The notes beneath the pieces were generated by a model. That model saw nothing but the letters and a program-made list of their open reading frames with translations. It had not been told where the DNA came from and ran no database searches. A DNA stretch of 64,000 bases. It comes from a virus. Position numbers and translations under genes: made by a program. Positions 45,101 through 54,600 of the stretch are shown piece after piece. How positions within the stretch are numbered: position 1 is the first letter of the stretch; every line of letters starts with the position of its first letter. The stretch covers positions 62,001 through 126,000 of IMG/VR virus record IMGVR_UViG_3300043425_001539; one strand, written 5' to 3'.

Positions 45101-45958
45101 TTAATATGCAACATACGGAGTGCTATTAAGTACTCTCCAACCGTTTCCTACTTGAGTATCAGCATAAAGAGTTATTGCCGCTTTTCTCAATTCATAGCTA
45201 TCACTATCAACAAAAGTTGCAGTAATTCCACTCATTAAAATGTCTTGATTGTATCCTGATGCAAGATTAACACTGCTAATACCAAATTGTGCACCAGTTG
45301 TTCCTGTTGCTGCAGGCTGATCTATAATAACCGTTATAATTTGTCCAGGAGTTACGTTTGCTGAAGATACGGCGGGCAATTGTATTTTAGTGCAACTTGT
45401 TGCCGCTAACGCAGGATCATACGTTGAATAATTTAAACGAATAACACTAATCTTAGGAAAATTTGAACCTGCTGTAATTTCTCTTACGGAAGAAGACGGA
45501 GTTTGTGCAAGGGTTTGTGGGTTTAGCAAATAAGCATTAGAAGCGCTTTGACCATCCAATTGCGGTGAAGAAAGAGCTGCATCAAGGTCAAATGGCAATT
45601 CACTCACAAAACTACTTCCATTAGTTGCAGTATCATCAAACACAACATTTCCACTAACCAATAAATCTAATCCAACATTTAATGCTTCAGTTATTGAAGT
45701 AGTTTTGGAAACGTTTAAATTTCCTTGAAATAAAGCTGATGCCTCACATGTAAAAATTTGTGAAGTGACTGGATTGGTATATCTTTTGATTAAAGCATTT
45801 CCTACATTTAAAGATCCGCCAGGTGTAAATGATGTATCTAAACGGGTCTCTATGTTATTAATAGCTGTTGCTAATGTAGAAAAATTTGAATTGATTGTAA
45901 TTCTTGAGCCTGCTATATTATCGCTGCCTAGAATTTCTGTAATTGATACGGTTGCCAT
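45101..45958 (-). CDS. Small fibre or baseplate-spike-like protein
   Basis: A 285-residue protein. MATVSITEILGSDNIAGSRI followed by TINSNFSTLATAINNIETRL is the typical start of phage fibre proteins, with the N-x-N-F motif and a short helix. The remainder is strand-rich with hydrophobic Val, Ile and Thr repeats, ending in a compact domain (RKAAITLYADTQVGNGWRV). It is the first gene of the large structural unit downstream and has a promoter-like motif 28 bases ahead, inside the loop of a perfect hairpin. Confidence 0.6.
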   Translation of the reverse strand: MATVSITEILGSDNIAGSRITINSNFSTLATAINNIETRLDTSFTPGGSLNVGNALIKRYTNPVTSQIFTCEASALFQGNLNVSKTTSITEALNVGLDLLVSGNVVFDDTATNGSSFVSELPFDLDAALSSPQLDGQSASNAYLLNPQTLAQTPSSSVREITAGSNFPKISVIRLNYSTYDPALAATSCTKIQLPAVSSANVTPGQIITVIIDQPAATGTTGAQFGISSVNLASGYNQDILMSGITATFVDSDSYELRKAAITLYADTQVGNGWRVLNSTPYVAY

Positions 45959-45962
45959 ATTT

Positions 45963-46014
45963 AATGTATTTTTTCTGCCTTTTTTCTATATATCAAAGGC
46001 AGAAAAAATACATT
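45963..46014 (-). terminator. Perfect 20-bp hairpin between the Fpg-like gene and the fibre unit
   Basis: The bases 45963-45982 and 45995-46014 are exact reverse complements over 20 positions, with a 12-base loop that contains the octamer GATATATA (minus strand). The stem ends in T runs and stands directly after the stop of the Fpg-like gene (46020). It should end that transcript, while the loop could carry the promoter of the next unit. It works as a terminator on either strand in principle. Confidence 0.8.
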
Positions 46015-46019
46015 GTGTT

Positions 46020-46859
46020 TTAACTATTTTTAATATAATTGGCTGGTAAATACTTTTCCCATTGCGGATCATACCAAAATCTTCTACCTGTTTTATCAAC
46101 AATTGATGCGCCTTTATTGTAGCATAGCATCCATTCTTTGAAAGTTTTTCCTTCAGTACCGTTTGGGTTAACCCAATCTTTAAGTTCACCTCCTCCTAAT
46201 TTGTAAGCATCTCTACAGCACAAATGAATGAATTTAATTAATGAATCCACTTCCAGTTGTGTCAACTTATTTGCTGGTTGAAAAGGATTAATATTCATTC
46301 TATAAAGAATTTCAGCTCTTAAATAATTGCCAACGCCATTAAATAGTGATTGATTCATAAGAATCTCGTTAAGCGGAGTATTAAAAACTTTTTGTTTATA
46401 CCAATTATGTCTTAAGTATTCCGAAAATTCATTAAATTCTGTAAGCGGGCAATAACCTCTATTTTTCGCCCACCCGTCAACCCATTTCCATTTAGCAAAT
46501 CTTCTAACGTCGTGCAAAAATAAATAATTTCCTTCTATTGTTTTGAATCTCAAATGAGCATGCTTCATAATTTTATCAAAATGCTCTGAGTTCTTTTTAA
46601 TATAAGCAAAATTCCCACTCATACCTAAAGTAACTGATAAACTCTTTTTAGGTAAACCATCACCTAACGGTATTAAATCAATAATCATTTCCTTGCCTCG
46701 AGTTTTTGCTTGCATTTTAAACACAACATCATCAAAACTGTCTAACGGAGTTTTAACTTTTGAAACTTCTGACTTTTCAACTTTATTAAAAAATGTTTCT
46801 TTGGATGAAACATAATTAATAAAATCTCCCATGATTTTAACTTCAGCTATTTCAGGCAT
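46020..46859 (-). CDS. Fpg/Nei-family DNA glycosylase with a zincless finger
   Basis: A 279-residue base-excision enzyme. It starts MPEIAEVKI (P2, E3: catalytic proline and glutamate). SLFNGVGNYLRAEILYRMNI at 171-190 is the helix-two-turns-helix DNA-binding region. The C-terminal finger (about 244-267, YNKGASIVDKTGRRFWYDPQ) keeps the catalytic arginine (R259/R260) but has lost most of the zinc cysteines; only C246 remains. This is the state known for the zincless finger of NEIL1 and plant or fungal Nei proteins. It removes oxidised bases. In a phage it could repair injected or packaged DNA. Confidence 0.82.
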   Translation of the reverse strand: MPEIAEVKIMGDFINYVSSKETFFNKVEKSEVSKVKTPLDSFDDVVFKMQAKTRGKEMIIDLIPLGDGLPKKSLSVTLGMSGNFAYIKKNSEHFDKIMKHAHLRFKTIEGNYLFLHDVRRFAKWKWVDGWAKNRGYCPLTEFNEFSEYLRHNWYKQKVFNTPLNEILMNQSLFNGVGNYLRAEILYRMNINPFQPANKLTQLEVDSLIKFIHLCCRDAYKLGGGELKDWVNPNGTEGKTFKEWMLCYNKGASIVDKTGRRFWYDPQWEKYLPANYIKNS

Positions 46860-46865
46860 AATATT

Positions 46866-47549
46866 TTAAATAGATTTGTTTGAATTTTTATATACAGCCT
46901 CACACATTTTAATCATAGCCGTTACATCTTTTTCGCAATATGTAATAATACGGTCAATTTCTCCATTCCAATACGTTGTATGAACCATTGAGCCGTCAAT
47001 GTCGTCTTTGGGTGATGGAATACCCATTTCATATACTGCTTCTTCAAATGAAACATCTAAACTTGAAAATGCCTTCCACCAATCTTTCATATCAAAAATT
47101 GAAATTTCCCAAGGTTTTTTATCAAAAGTATTTAAACATTCAGGAACATTATACCCATAAGACATAAGTTTACGATAAATCCATGCAATATCAAAATTTT
47201 TAATATTCCATCCAGTAGGCGTCATACCGTTTGCGCTTGCTTTTACAAAGAGCGCGTATACCGATTTTATTAGTTCAGCTTCGTTTTCATTTGAAATAGT
47301 ATTAACTTTAATTTCACCTTCTTTCCAAACACCAAAAGATAAACATGCAATTTTTCCAAATTCAGGAAATAATGAAACTTTATCTAAGTATGCTTGGTTA
47401 ACATCACCTAAGCTAAGGCGTTCAGCTTTTTTCTTGAAAATAGCTGCGCCAACTGGGTCTTTACTTTTAAATTCTTCATAGTTGCGGTATTCTCCGCAGG
47501 TTTCAATGTCAAAAAATAAAAAGCGGGAAAATTTTTCTTTAGAAAACAT
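46866..47549 (-). CDS. DEDD-family 3'-5' exonuclease (PolB exonuclease domain-like)
   Basis: A 227-residue protein. FLFFDIETCGE (D14, E16), GWNIKNFDIAWIYRKL (D120) and the late ITYCEKDVT (Tyr204, D208) give the four acidic residues plus the Tyr of the DEDDy exonucleases. It has the length and order of the stand-alone proteins related to the exonuclease domain of family B DNA polymerases (DNA_pol_B_exo_2-like). It degrades single DNA strands in 3'-5' direction. It lies six bases from the glycosylase gene and is cotranscribed, forming a repair pair. Confidence 0.78.
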   Translation of the reverse strand: MFSKEKFSRFLFFDIETCGEYRNYEEFKSKDPVGAAIFKKKAERLSLGDVNQAYLDKVSLFPEFGKIACLSFGVWKEGEIKVNTISNENEAELIKSVYALFVKASANGMTPTGWNIKNFDIAWIYRKLMSYGYNVPECLNTFDKKPWEISIFDMKDWWKAFSSLDVSFEEAVYEMGIPSPKDDIDGSMVHTTYWNGEIDRIITYCEKDVTAMIKMCEAVYKNSNKSI

Positions 47550-47624
47550 AATTTTTTTATGGTTTATATACCAAGTCTAATTAATAGTTTCAAGAACTTT
47601 TTTTAAAAGTGTTATATAATTTAT
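47550..47624. promoter_or_regulatory. Divergent promoter region
   Basis: The 75-base gap between the exonuclease gene (minus) and the zinc-ribbon gene (plus) is the only divergent junction in the window. Going right, TATATAAT lies about 12 bases before the plus-strand ATG; going left, GGTATATAAA lies about 15 bases before the minus-strand ATG. Both suit -10 elements. It must hold promoters for both directions, but neither -35 region is clear. Confidence 0.5.
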
Positions 47625-47885
47625 ATGGAAAACCAACAAAGAATGAAGATAGATATCTCAGATGCCCCTTGGGCTGAGTGCTGTGGAGAACCTCAACTGT
47701 TTGAGACAGCTTTTATGTTTAAAAGAATTTCTCCTATAGTGAGTCCTTCAGGAAAAGAGGAACATGTTCCTATAGAAATTGTTATTTGTAAAAAATGTGG
47801 TAAAGTTCCACAATTCATACTTAAAAATTATCCTGACTTACCTGATTCACTTAAAGCTAATTCATCAAAATTAATCAATGAATAA
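47625..47885 (+). CDS. Small zinc-ribbon-like protein
   Basis: An 86-residue protein on the plus strand. WAECCGEPQL and CKKCGKVPQFIL supply two Cys pairs spaced like a zinc ribbon, with a helix at the end (LPDSLKANSSKLI). Its stop overlaps the SET-domain gene by eight bases, so the two are made together. No function is known for this family. A small zinc protein beside a SET enzyme could help it recognise its target, but this is speculation. Confidence 0.65.
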   Translation: MENQQRMKIDISDAPWAECCGEPQLFETAFMFKRISPIVSPSGKEEHVPIEIVICKKCGKVPQFILKNYPDLPDSLKANSSKLINE

Positions 47886-48306
47886 TTCCCCGTTTATACT
47901 ATCATCTTTGTATATTGATTGGGTTAATGAAATTAATGGATGGGGCATTTTTACCAAAGAGGATATCAAAGAAAAAACTGTTGTTGAGGTGTCACCTGTC
48001 ATTGTTTACCCTGAAGAAATATTAAAAATTGCTTCTTGGCAAACACAAGGTGATAAAAATGCGTATGCATCATTAGGTTTTACTCTGTATAGCCTTAACT
48101 GGAATGAAAACTATGCCGCCATACCTTTAGGATATGGCGGCATTTATAATCATAGTGACAATAATAATTGTCAATTTATGAATGATATGGATAACGGTTT
48201 ACTTTATATCATCACATTAAAAAATATTAATGCTGGTGAGCAATTATTGGTTAATTACGGAAATGACTGGTTTGATAGCAAGCCATTTCCAAAAATTGAT
48301 TTATAG
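47878..48306 (+). CDS. SET-domain protein (putative lysine methyltransferase)
   Basis: A 142-residue protein with all key SET motifs: GWGIFTKEDIKEKTVVEVSP (N-terminal motif with the G-x-G), YNHSDNNNCQ (N-H-S, the S-adenosylmethionine pocket), and INAGEQLLVNYGNDW (G-E-x-x-x-x-x-Y-G, catalytic Tyr). SET enzymes transfer methyl groups to lysines of proteins. It has no post-SET zinc region, which is usual for bacterial and viral members. The natural target is unknown; host ribosomal or transcription proteins are candidates. Confidence 0.85.
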   Translation: MNNSPFILSSLYIDWVNEINGWGIFTKEDIKEKTVVEVSPVIVYPEEILKIASWQTQGDKNAYASLGFTLYSLNWNENYAAIPLGYGGIYNHSDNNNCQFMNDMDNGLLYIITLKNINAGEQLLVNYGNDWFDSKPFPKIDL

Positions 48307-49020
48307 CTATGTGTTTTGTATATGATCCAAAAATTTAGTTATTAGAGGATTTCTAACGATATCTGACCGTTCAAAACGCATAGTTCCAAATTCTTCTAAA
48401 TCTGTTACCGAATTAAAAAACCAACTTAAACCACTGGATTCTTTTTTCTTTAAATCAATTTGGTCTTCATCGGCTAAAAATATCATTTTGGAATTTTCTC
48501 CTATACGTGTAACAGTACTTATTAGGTGATGTTTAGGCATATTTTGTGCCTCGTCAACTATAATTATTGCATTATCTATACTTCTTCCTCGGATGTAGGC
48601 AAGAGGCATTATTTCTATCAATTCTTGCGCCTCTAAATTTTTGGATAATTCTTTACCAATTAATTTATAAAAATTATCCATAAAGGAAATCATATAAGGA
48701 TCCATTTTTTCTTTCATAGTACCTTTAAGAAAACCTATTTCCTCTCCTTCCAATACTGTAACCGATTTTACAATGATTATTTTTTTGTAAATATCTGATT
48801 TTTTTGCTAATAATTTTAATGCTTCAGCACAAGCAACATAAGTTTTTCCTGTTCCAGCTGGTCCCGCGCAGATTACTATGTCTTTAGAATCAATTAATCT
48901 TACAAATTGTTTTTGTCTTTCATTTTTGCATTTTAAATCAAAATTAACTTTTGTCAATGCAAGCTGTGCTGGTGATAACCATTTTTCTATGTTTTCTTCC
49001 TGTACGTACTTTCTTCTCAT
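48307..49020 (-). CDS. phoH: PhoH-like ATPase
   Basis: A 237-residue P-loop protein. ICAGPAGTGKTYVACAEAL holds the Walker A (residues 53-60), IIIVDEAQNMPKHH the Walker B (about 152-160), and MIFLADEDQID a sensor-like Asp. The KNERQKQFVRLID segment before the P-loop is the usual lead-in of PhoH proteins, which are frequent in phages. They are ATPases, possibly RNA helicases, linked to phosphate stress; the phage role is not established. It converges with the SET gene, whose stop lies one base away. Confidence 0.88.
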   Translation of the reverse strand: MRRKYVQEENIEKWLSPAQLALTKVNFDLKCKNERQKQFVRLIDSKDIVICAGPAGTGKTYVACAEALKLLAKKSDIYKKIIIVKSVTVLEGEEIGFLKGTMKEKMDPYMISFMDNFYKLIGKELSKNLEAQELIEIMPLAYIRGRSIDNAIIIVDEAQNMPKHHLISTVTRIGENSKMIFLADEDQIDLKKKESSGLSWFFNSVTDLEEFGTMRFERSDIVRNPLITKFLDHIQNT

Positions 49021-49047
49021 ATATAGTTTTTTTGTGAATTGTTAAAG

Positions 49048-49602
49048 CTAAACTTTAACCGTTTTAACTGTCACCCCTTTTTCTTTTTCGACTTCTTTTG
49101 CTAATTTTAAGTTATCATCATTATCATCAAAAAATATAAAATTTTTATACCCAGTTTCAACTAAACGATGCAATGCTTCTTTTTTTCTTTCGGCGATGCT
49201 ACCTTTAAAGCCATGTTTAGGATCGTTAACAGCAATTACTAAATCCTGATGTATATCTATGCCATTATGTAAGAAAAATTCGCGTATCATTGCAGAATTT
49301 GATCTTGCAGTCACAATTGCAACGTGAGTGCCTGATTTATAAAAATTCTTTAATTCGTCAAGAATGTGTGAAATGAATGTAGATTGTTTTAAAATATCAA
49401 AATCTTCAAATTCAGAAAAAGATAACGTGTGATTTTTATTGGGTTTAAAAAAATTAAATTCAGTAGGAGATAAAGTTTTTATTATCTTATGTGTTTTTGA
49501 ATCTAGTACATGTATTTTTGCTGTTGATAAAATTAACGTCTCGTCCAAGTCGAATACGGCAAGTGTGCTGGATATTTTTCCTTTTATATTTACTTCATTC
49601 AT
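49048..49602 (-). CDS. HAD-family phosphatase
   Basis: A 184-residue protein. AVFDLDETL (D18, D20) is HAD motif I, AIVTARSNS motif II and FFDDNDDNLKLA motif IV. It is close in layout to HAD polynucleotide phosphatases and to the phosphatase half of T4 polynucleotide kinase, but no kinase domain is seen. Its ATG overlaps the stop of the homing endonuclease gene (ATGA). A broken copy of its first 14 codons lies upstream of the endonuclease (50267-50311). The substrate may be a 3'-phosphate end or a nucleotide. Confidence 0.75.
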   Translation of the reverse strand: MNEVNIKGKISSTLAVFDLDETLILSTAKIHVLDSKTHKIIKTLSPTEFNFFKPNKNHTLSFSEFEDFDILKQSTFISHILDELKNFYKSGTHVAIVTARSNSAMIREFFLHNGIDIHQDLVIAVNDPKHGFKGSIAERKKEALHRLVETGYKNFIFFDDNDDNLKLAKEVEKEKGVTVKTVKV

Positions 49603-50210
49603 TTTTGTTTCATTAAAGTATTTTTTCGTATTTCTCTACTTCTTTTTCTTTTTTCTTCTAAAAAAAATTCTTTTGTATAAGTTTCTTTGTTTTTGTATAA
49701 TATCCAATTTTTGTGCCGATTGCGTCTTCCGTTAATAACCGCATTTATATGACATGAAAGTGAACCTATTTTATTTGCAAGATCAAACTTAGTTCCTACA
49801 TATTCTTCAAAAGTTTCTATATTAAAAAAATGATAAATTGTTTTATCATACCTTGGATTTTTTTCACCTTTTCTTGCGGTGGGATTTTCTTTTAAAAATT
49901 TTTTTAATGTTTCTGACTTTTTTTTATTTGCATATTCACCAAGATTTCCGCCCTGTCCACCGTCTACTAAATTATAACCTATATCAGGATTTGTTGAATT
50001 AAGTTCTTTTATCCAAAATTTTTCTTTGCTATTAAGCTCTTCTTTTGAAGAACAAGATTCTAAAATATCTTTTTTAAAATTTTCTGAACCATATTTTTTA
50101 ATAGCCCTGCGTAATTTGAAACCCGAACCTAAATATTTAGGATTGTTAAATTTATCTTGTCCAACATAAATTTTTCCATTAATAAGATTTGTGATTTTGT
50201 ATATGACCAT
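49599..50210 (-). CDS. GIY-YIG homing endonuclease
   Basis: A 203-residue protein. VIYKITNLINGKIYVGQD has the core (I-Y ... Y-V-G), then LRRAIKKYGSENF with the catalytic-site Arg, and FWIKELNSTNPDIGYNLVDG with the Glu region and the common end of the catalytic domain. RKGEKNPRYDKT is a NUMOD-like DNA-binding element. Like the T4 Seg proteins it is a free-standing mobile endonuclease that cuts the same site in related phages. It has a GATATATA element 13 bases ahead of the ATG and thus perhaps its own promoter. Confidence 0.85.
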   Translation of the reverse strand: MVIYKITNLINGKIYVGQDKFNNPKYLGSGFKLRRAIKKYGSENFKKDILESCSSKEELNSKEKFWIKELNSTNPDIGYNLVDGGQGGNLGEYANKKKSETLKKFLKENPTARKGEKNPRYDKTIYHFFNIETFEEYVGTKFDLANKIGSLSCHINAVINGRRNRHKNWILYKNKETYTKEFFLEEKRKRSREIRKNTLMKQK

Positions 50211-50266
50211 AAAAGTTTTTTAATATATATCATTAAAAAAAACTTATTAATGTATCATCTAAGATA

Positions 50267-50311
50267 TTAGATTGTGTTGGATATTTTACCTTTAATTTTT
50301 GCTTCGTTCAT
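50267..50311 (-). pseudogene. Remnant of the original 5' end of the HAD gene
   Basis: Reading from 50311 the frame gives MNEAKIKGKISNTI and then stop. The present HAD protein begins MNEVNIKGKISSTL; ten of fourteen residues are identical and the DNA is alike. The endonuclease gene lies between the two. This is the scar of an insertion that displaced the old start and gave the HAD gene a second copy of its beginning. Confidence 0.8.
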
Positions 50312-50312
50312 A

Positions 50313-51665
50313 TTATTCTATTTTGATATATGTTTCAGGTGTCCATTCAGAATAAATTTTATCATTAAGATTAAAAATGCTACATACCGACCAAAAATAT
50401 TCTCCATCAGATAATGTACCCGAAGGTATAACATATATATCTTCATTTGAATACATTTTAATTTCCGTGTATGCTATTTTTCTGTAATTATTGCCACCTG
50501 ACAAAACATTAACGCCTGAGTGAACAATAATATTTTTATCTATAATAGAATCTGCAAATGAAGAAGAAAATGTAAAATCTGCGCCGTTAAATTGCGCTAA
50601 TGTTATTTCCCAATTTCTATTTCCTAAATCAGTTTTTGATTTAATAAAAAGATCCTTTGATATATTTTCAACATAAGAGGAAATTTCAGGCACAAATGTA
50701 TGATTTTTAGCCTGTATTCTTAAAATTCCTGATGTATAATCAGCATAATAAATTCGATACAAATCTTTTTGCAATGATCCATCATTTCCAAGCAAGCAAG
50801 ATACGTTTGCGCCTGTTCCAGTGCCTACAACATTTACAAGTGGATTAACTGAATAGCTGCTCCCTGCATTTTCAATTTTTACCGTGGTAATTTTTCTTTC
50901 ATATGCGCCTGTGGTACCTATAAAAGGTTTTAAAAGAATATCATTATTTCCATTTGCTCTTGTCCCAGTTACGTCAAAATAATTAATATTACCGCCGTCA
51001 GAAACATTTTTTTCTCTAACTCTTAAATTATACTTAAATACATTATTTGTAGGATCTTCCCATCTAAAATATATTCCATCGTTTCTTATGGTTGATAATA
51101 AATTAATAGGATACTCTTTAATTTTTTCATTTGTTATGTCTGTATAAATTTTTCTTTTCCAAACAAAATTATCATTTATTTCCATTAATAAAGGATCCCC
51201 GTCATTAATATTACATAATAAATTATATTCATATGTATATATGTCGGCAAAAGGACCGCTGACTGCCACATCCAATATATCTATGACGGCACCTTTTATA
51301 TAGCTATGATTATCATTTATTGAAGTTACAGTAAAAAAATCTCCTTTTTTAATTAAATTTGACCCATACAATCCTGGAGTGTTTGCGGTGGGCGCTTCTT
51401 TTACTGTGTATTCAACTACAATTTCATATACAAAACCTACATTAGTTTGAGTTCTTCTTGAATTAAATGAAAGAATCGGAGAAGAATATTCAGTATCATA
51501 ATAATCATTATCTATACTTTCAGAAGTATAGATATACCCTTGATTTAATGCATTAGAAGGCGTATTACCATCTTCTATTGGAGGTACCGATATAAATCTG
51601 TTCAAATCATTTGTTGATAAAAAAACAGATTTTTCTTTAATTTGTCTGCGATCCAAAGTTTTCAT
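50313..51665 (-). CDS. Baseplate or tail structural protein, 450 residues
   Basis: A beta-rich protein starting MKTLDRRQIKEKSVFLSTND. Contained modules resemble fibronectin-like and Ig-like repeats, judged from periodic strands (TNVGFVYEIVVEYTV, DGIYFRWEDPTNNVFKYNLR, DGEYFWSVCSIFNLNDKIYS). It overlaps the gp7-like gene by 29 bases, so it is translated with it. Likely a wedge-associated protein or a fibre attachment site. No family is recognised. Confidence 0.55.
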   Translation of the reverse strand: MKTLDRRQIKEKSVFLSTNDLNRFISVPPIEDGNTPSNALNQGYIYTSESIDNDYYDTEYSSPILSFNSRRTQTNVGFVYEIVVEYTVKEAPTANTPGLYGSNLIKKGDFFTVTSINDNHSYIKGAVIDILDVAVSGPFADIYTYEYNLLCNINDGDPLLMEINDNFVWKRKIYTDITNEKIKEYPINLLSTIRNDGIYFRWEDPTNNVFKYNLRVREKNVSDGGNINYFDVTGTRANGNNDILLKPFIGTTGAYERKITTVKIENAGSSYSVNPLVNVVGTGTGANVSCLLGNDGSLQKDLYRIYYADYTSGILRIQAKNHTFVPEISSYVENISKDLFIKSKTDLGNRNWEITLAQFNGADFTFSSSFADSIIDKNIIVHSGVNVLSGGNNYRKIAYTEIKMYSNEDIYVIPSGTLSDGEYFWSVCSIFNLNDKIYSEWTPETYIKIE

Positions 51666-54600
51666 CTATTTCAATAAAAGTATTCTTTTTAATTGTTGCA
51701 GAATTTCCGTTTGTGTCCTCTATTAAAAGTTCAACTCCAAATATTCCTGGGTAAGTAAATGTCCACATTATTTTCGAATCAGATGTTTCTACTAAAGTTT
51801 CTTCATTTTCTTTAATCTTCCATAAATATTTAGATTTACCTGATATTTTAGAAGTATCTGATGTAAATAATATAGAAACACCTATTGGAAATTTTCCATT
51901 TTTATTGTTGGCCCAAGTTTCCTCCCATGTTAATGCTCCGCCGATTGATCTTTCATAAGGTAATCTTTGTGAATCAGATTCAGCCAGGCTAGAATTACTA
52001 AAATAAGGCGATGATATGTATGAATATGTAGAAGGTAAATCACTTGCTGGGTACCAACCTTTATATCCAAAAGGACTTAATCCTTCAAATAAATATGTTT
52101 GAATGTTTCTGTAATTTATAACAAAATCATTTAACCCAGTCAAAAAACTTCCTACTTTATTTTCACCAAATCCCAGCCAAGAATAATAATTGCCAACAGG
52201 AAACGAGTGGGATAGCGAAGAAATATTACCATCGGGTGCTTCAAATGTTAACCCACCTTCACCTGTAAGATACCCTAAACAGTCTACGCTTGGTGTTTTT
52301 GCCTGCGCAATTATTTTAAAGTTGGCAGCAATATCACCGGATAAAACCTGTGTTGAAATAACTCCAGTATTCCATTCAGCATAAAAGGATAAAGAATTTC
52401 CACTTCCGGTGAAAGGAGAAGATAAAGTTATTTCACGAATAACACCTTGCTGTACAAAAATATTTGTAACTGTTGCAGGCGCTGTTGGGTACAATGGCAA
52501 GTAGTCTGATGTCAGAATATCACCAGGAGCTATCTGATTTTCTAATAGACCTGCAACATTTTTAATTTTATAGTCACCTACTATACAGTCACCTATAAAA
52601 GTAGCTTTCTTTTTGATATCTTTATCTAATGTTACAGTAGTTCCTGTAATTCCCAATACGGTTGAAACTTTTTCAAAAGGTTCGCCATATATTACATCTC
52701 CCACATTAATAGCTGAAGAAGTAAAAAATGAATTGGGATCAGAATAAGTGTTAATGTTTATAAAGATTGGAGATACATATTGTTCTGATATTGGATAATA
52801 ATAAAATTTGTTTAATCCTTGAGATGTTAAGTTATTTAATTCATAAAGAGCTTGAGCATAAATTTGCGCCGTACTCATTCCTCCTACAATTCCAGTAAAA
52901 TTATAAGTATCGTCTTCATTAAAAGTTAATCCACTATTTTGTACCAAATCATTAATGATAAAATTACACCAATATGAATTTGAAAAGTCTAATGTATTCC
53001 AAGATAATGCACAAGATTCTTGCCAAATTACATCTTTGTAATTTTGCCATGTAATAATATTAGAACCTAATTTTCTTTCAGCGCTATCTTCATCAAAATT
53101 TCTTTGACACACCTGAAATGAAGAAGAAATTTTAAGTAAATCATTTTCTTGATCAGATACAGATAAAATTGTGCCTACACCATTTTTCCAATTACCTATT
53201 TGTGTAACTTGCAAAGAAAAATCTCCGTACAAAATTCCGTTATCAAAGTACCAATTTGTATGATTAGCTATTGCGGTAGAATCAAATTCAGATGAAGGCG
53301 CATTATTAAAATCTCCTGACGAAGGATACATATTAAAATCAAAATAAATATTTGCAGCACCTCCTACATTTTCTCCATAGTAAATTCTTGTAGGAAATTC
53401 TTGATATTCGTATTCTAAATAAACATTTTCAATTCCTTCTGCTGCTAAATTAATTAAATAAGAATTTAATTCATCAATAGGTCCACCGTTTATTCCTGCA
53501 ATATCTATTACATATATTTCAGATTCAGACCAAATATCATAAATGGATCCAACATTACTTGTGTCCAAGTAAACGTGCGTTGTTCTAAAATCTTGCGTGT
53601 ATTTTAGTTCATTATCTAAATATGCATACAGTTTAATTTGCGTAAATCCTGGCCGTATTTCATCAAGAGGATTACATGTGACGGCGGATTTTTTAATATA
53701 AATTTTACCTAAATGATCACGCTTTTCAGGGATATTTGAATTTACTGATTCAATTACCCAAGCAGAAGATGAAATTATAGGATTCCAATTCAAATCACCA
53801 TTCAAAGGTTCACCGTCTCTAACTTTATAGATTTTTCCAATTTCTCCTTTTTTAAGTAAAGATAAATCATTGCCTTCTCCATTAAGTATTATATTTGAAG
53901 GTTGTCCGCTATACGTATTTTTTCCATTAATAGGTATACGTTTTCTTATTGGCGAATTGTTTCTTTGTACCGCTTTTATAAACTTTCCTACACTTATGCC
54001 TGATGGATTAGTATCTTCATTGTAAATTTTATTTCCGTTTAAGGTAATAGTTCCACCTATTTCACGCAAAACTTCCCATGTTGCAGGAGAAGCCTTAAAA
54101 GCTTCAGGCGGTTCAGAAAAAAGCTCAATATATGTATATTCAGGATTTGAATAATCCGAACCTAATACATTAAGTTGATACACAGTTTCATCTCTTCTTA
54201 TAAATATCCATTCGTCATCAGGATTATATAACGGGTCTATCGGCGGATAAAGTCTTTGCCCTTGAACAATAATTGTAGGATTAACCGCTGGCGGATTTGT
54301 GGTAGAATCTTGATACCCAATAACAGGTCCTTCTAAATTATCTTCAGGCGATATTTCAACAATCGGAAATTCTTCACAATAAGGAAAGCTATAATTATTA
54401 ATATCAGAAATATCTGAAATATCAAGATTATCCCATCTAAAATCAAAAGATTCCCAAATAGAATTATTAAATATGGGATTTATCCATCTACCGGTAGAAT
54501 TATCCCAATTAAAATCTATGTATCTATTATTTTCAATTTCTTGCTGCGTTTGATTTTGCTGTGTATTAGGTAATTGCTTTAATGAATCCCATGTATTAAC

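Noticed and set aside
49599-50311. Group I intron carrying the GIY-YIG gene inside the HAD gene
   Set aside because: Only 57 bases lie between the broken exon-like piece and the endonuclease start, too few for an intron core, and the downstream gene has its own complete duplicated beginning.
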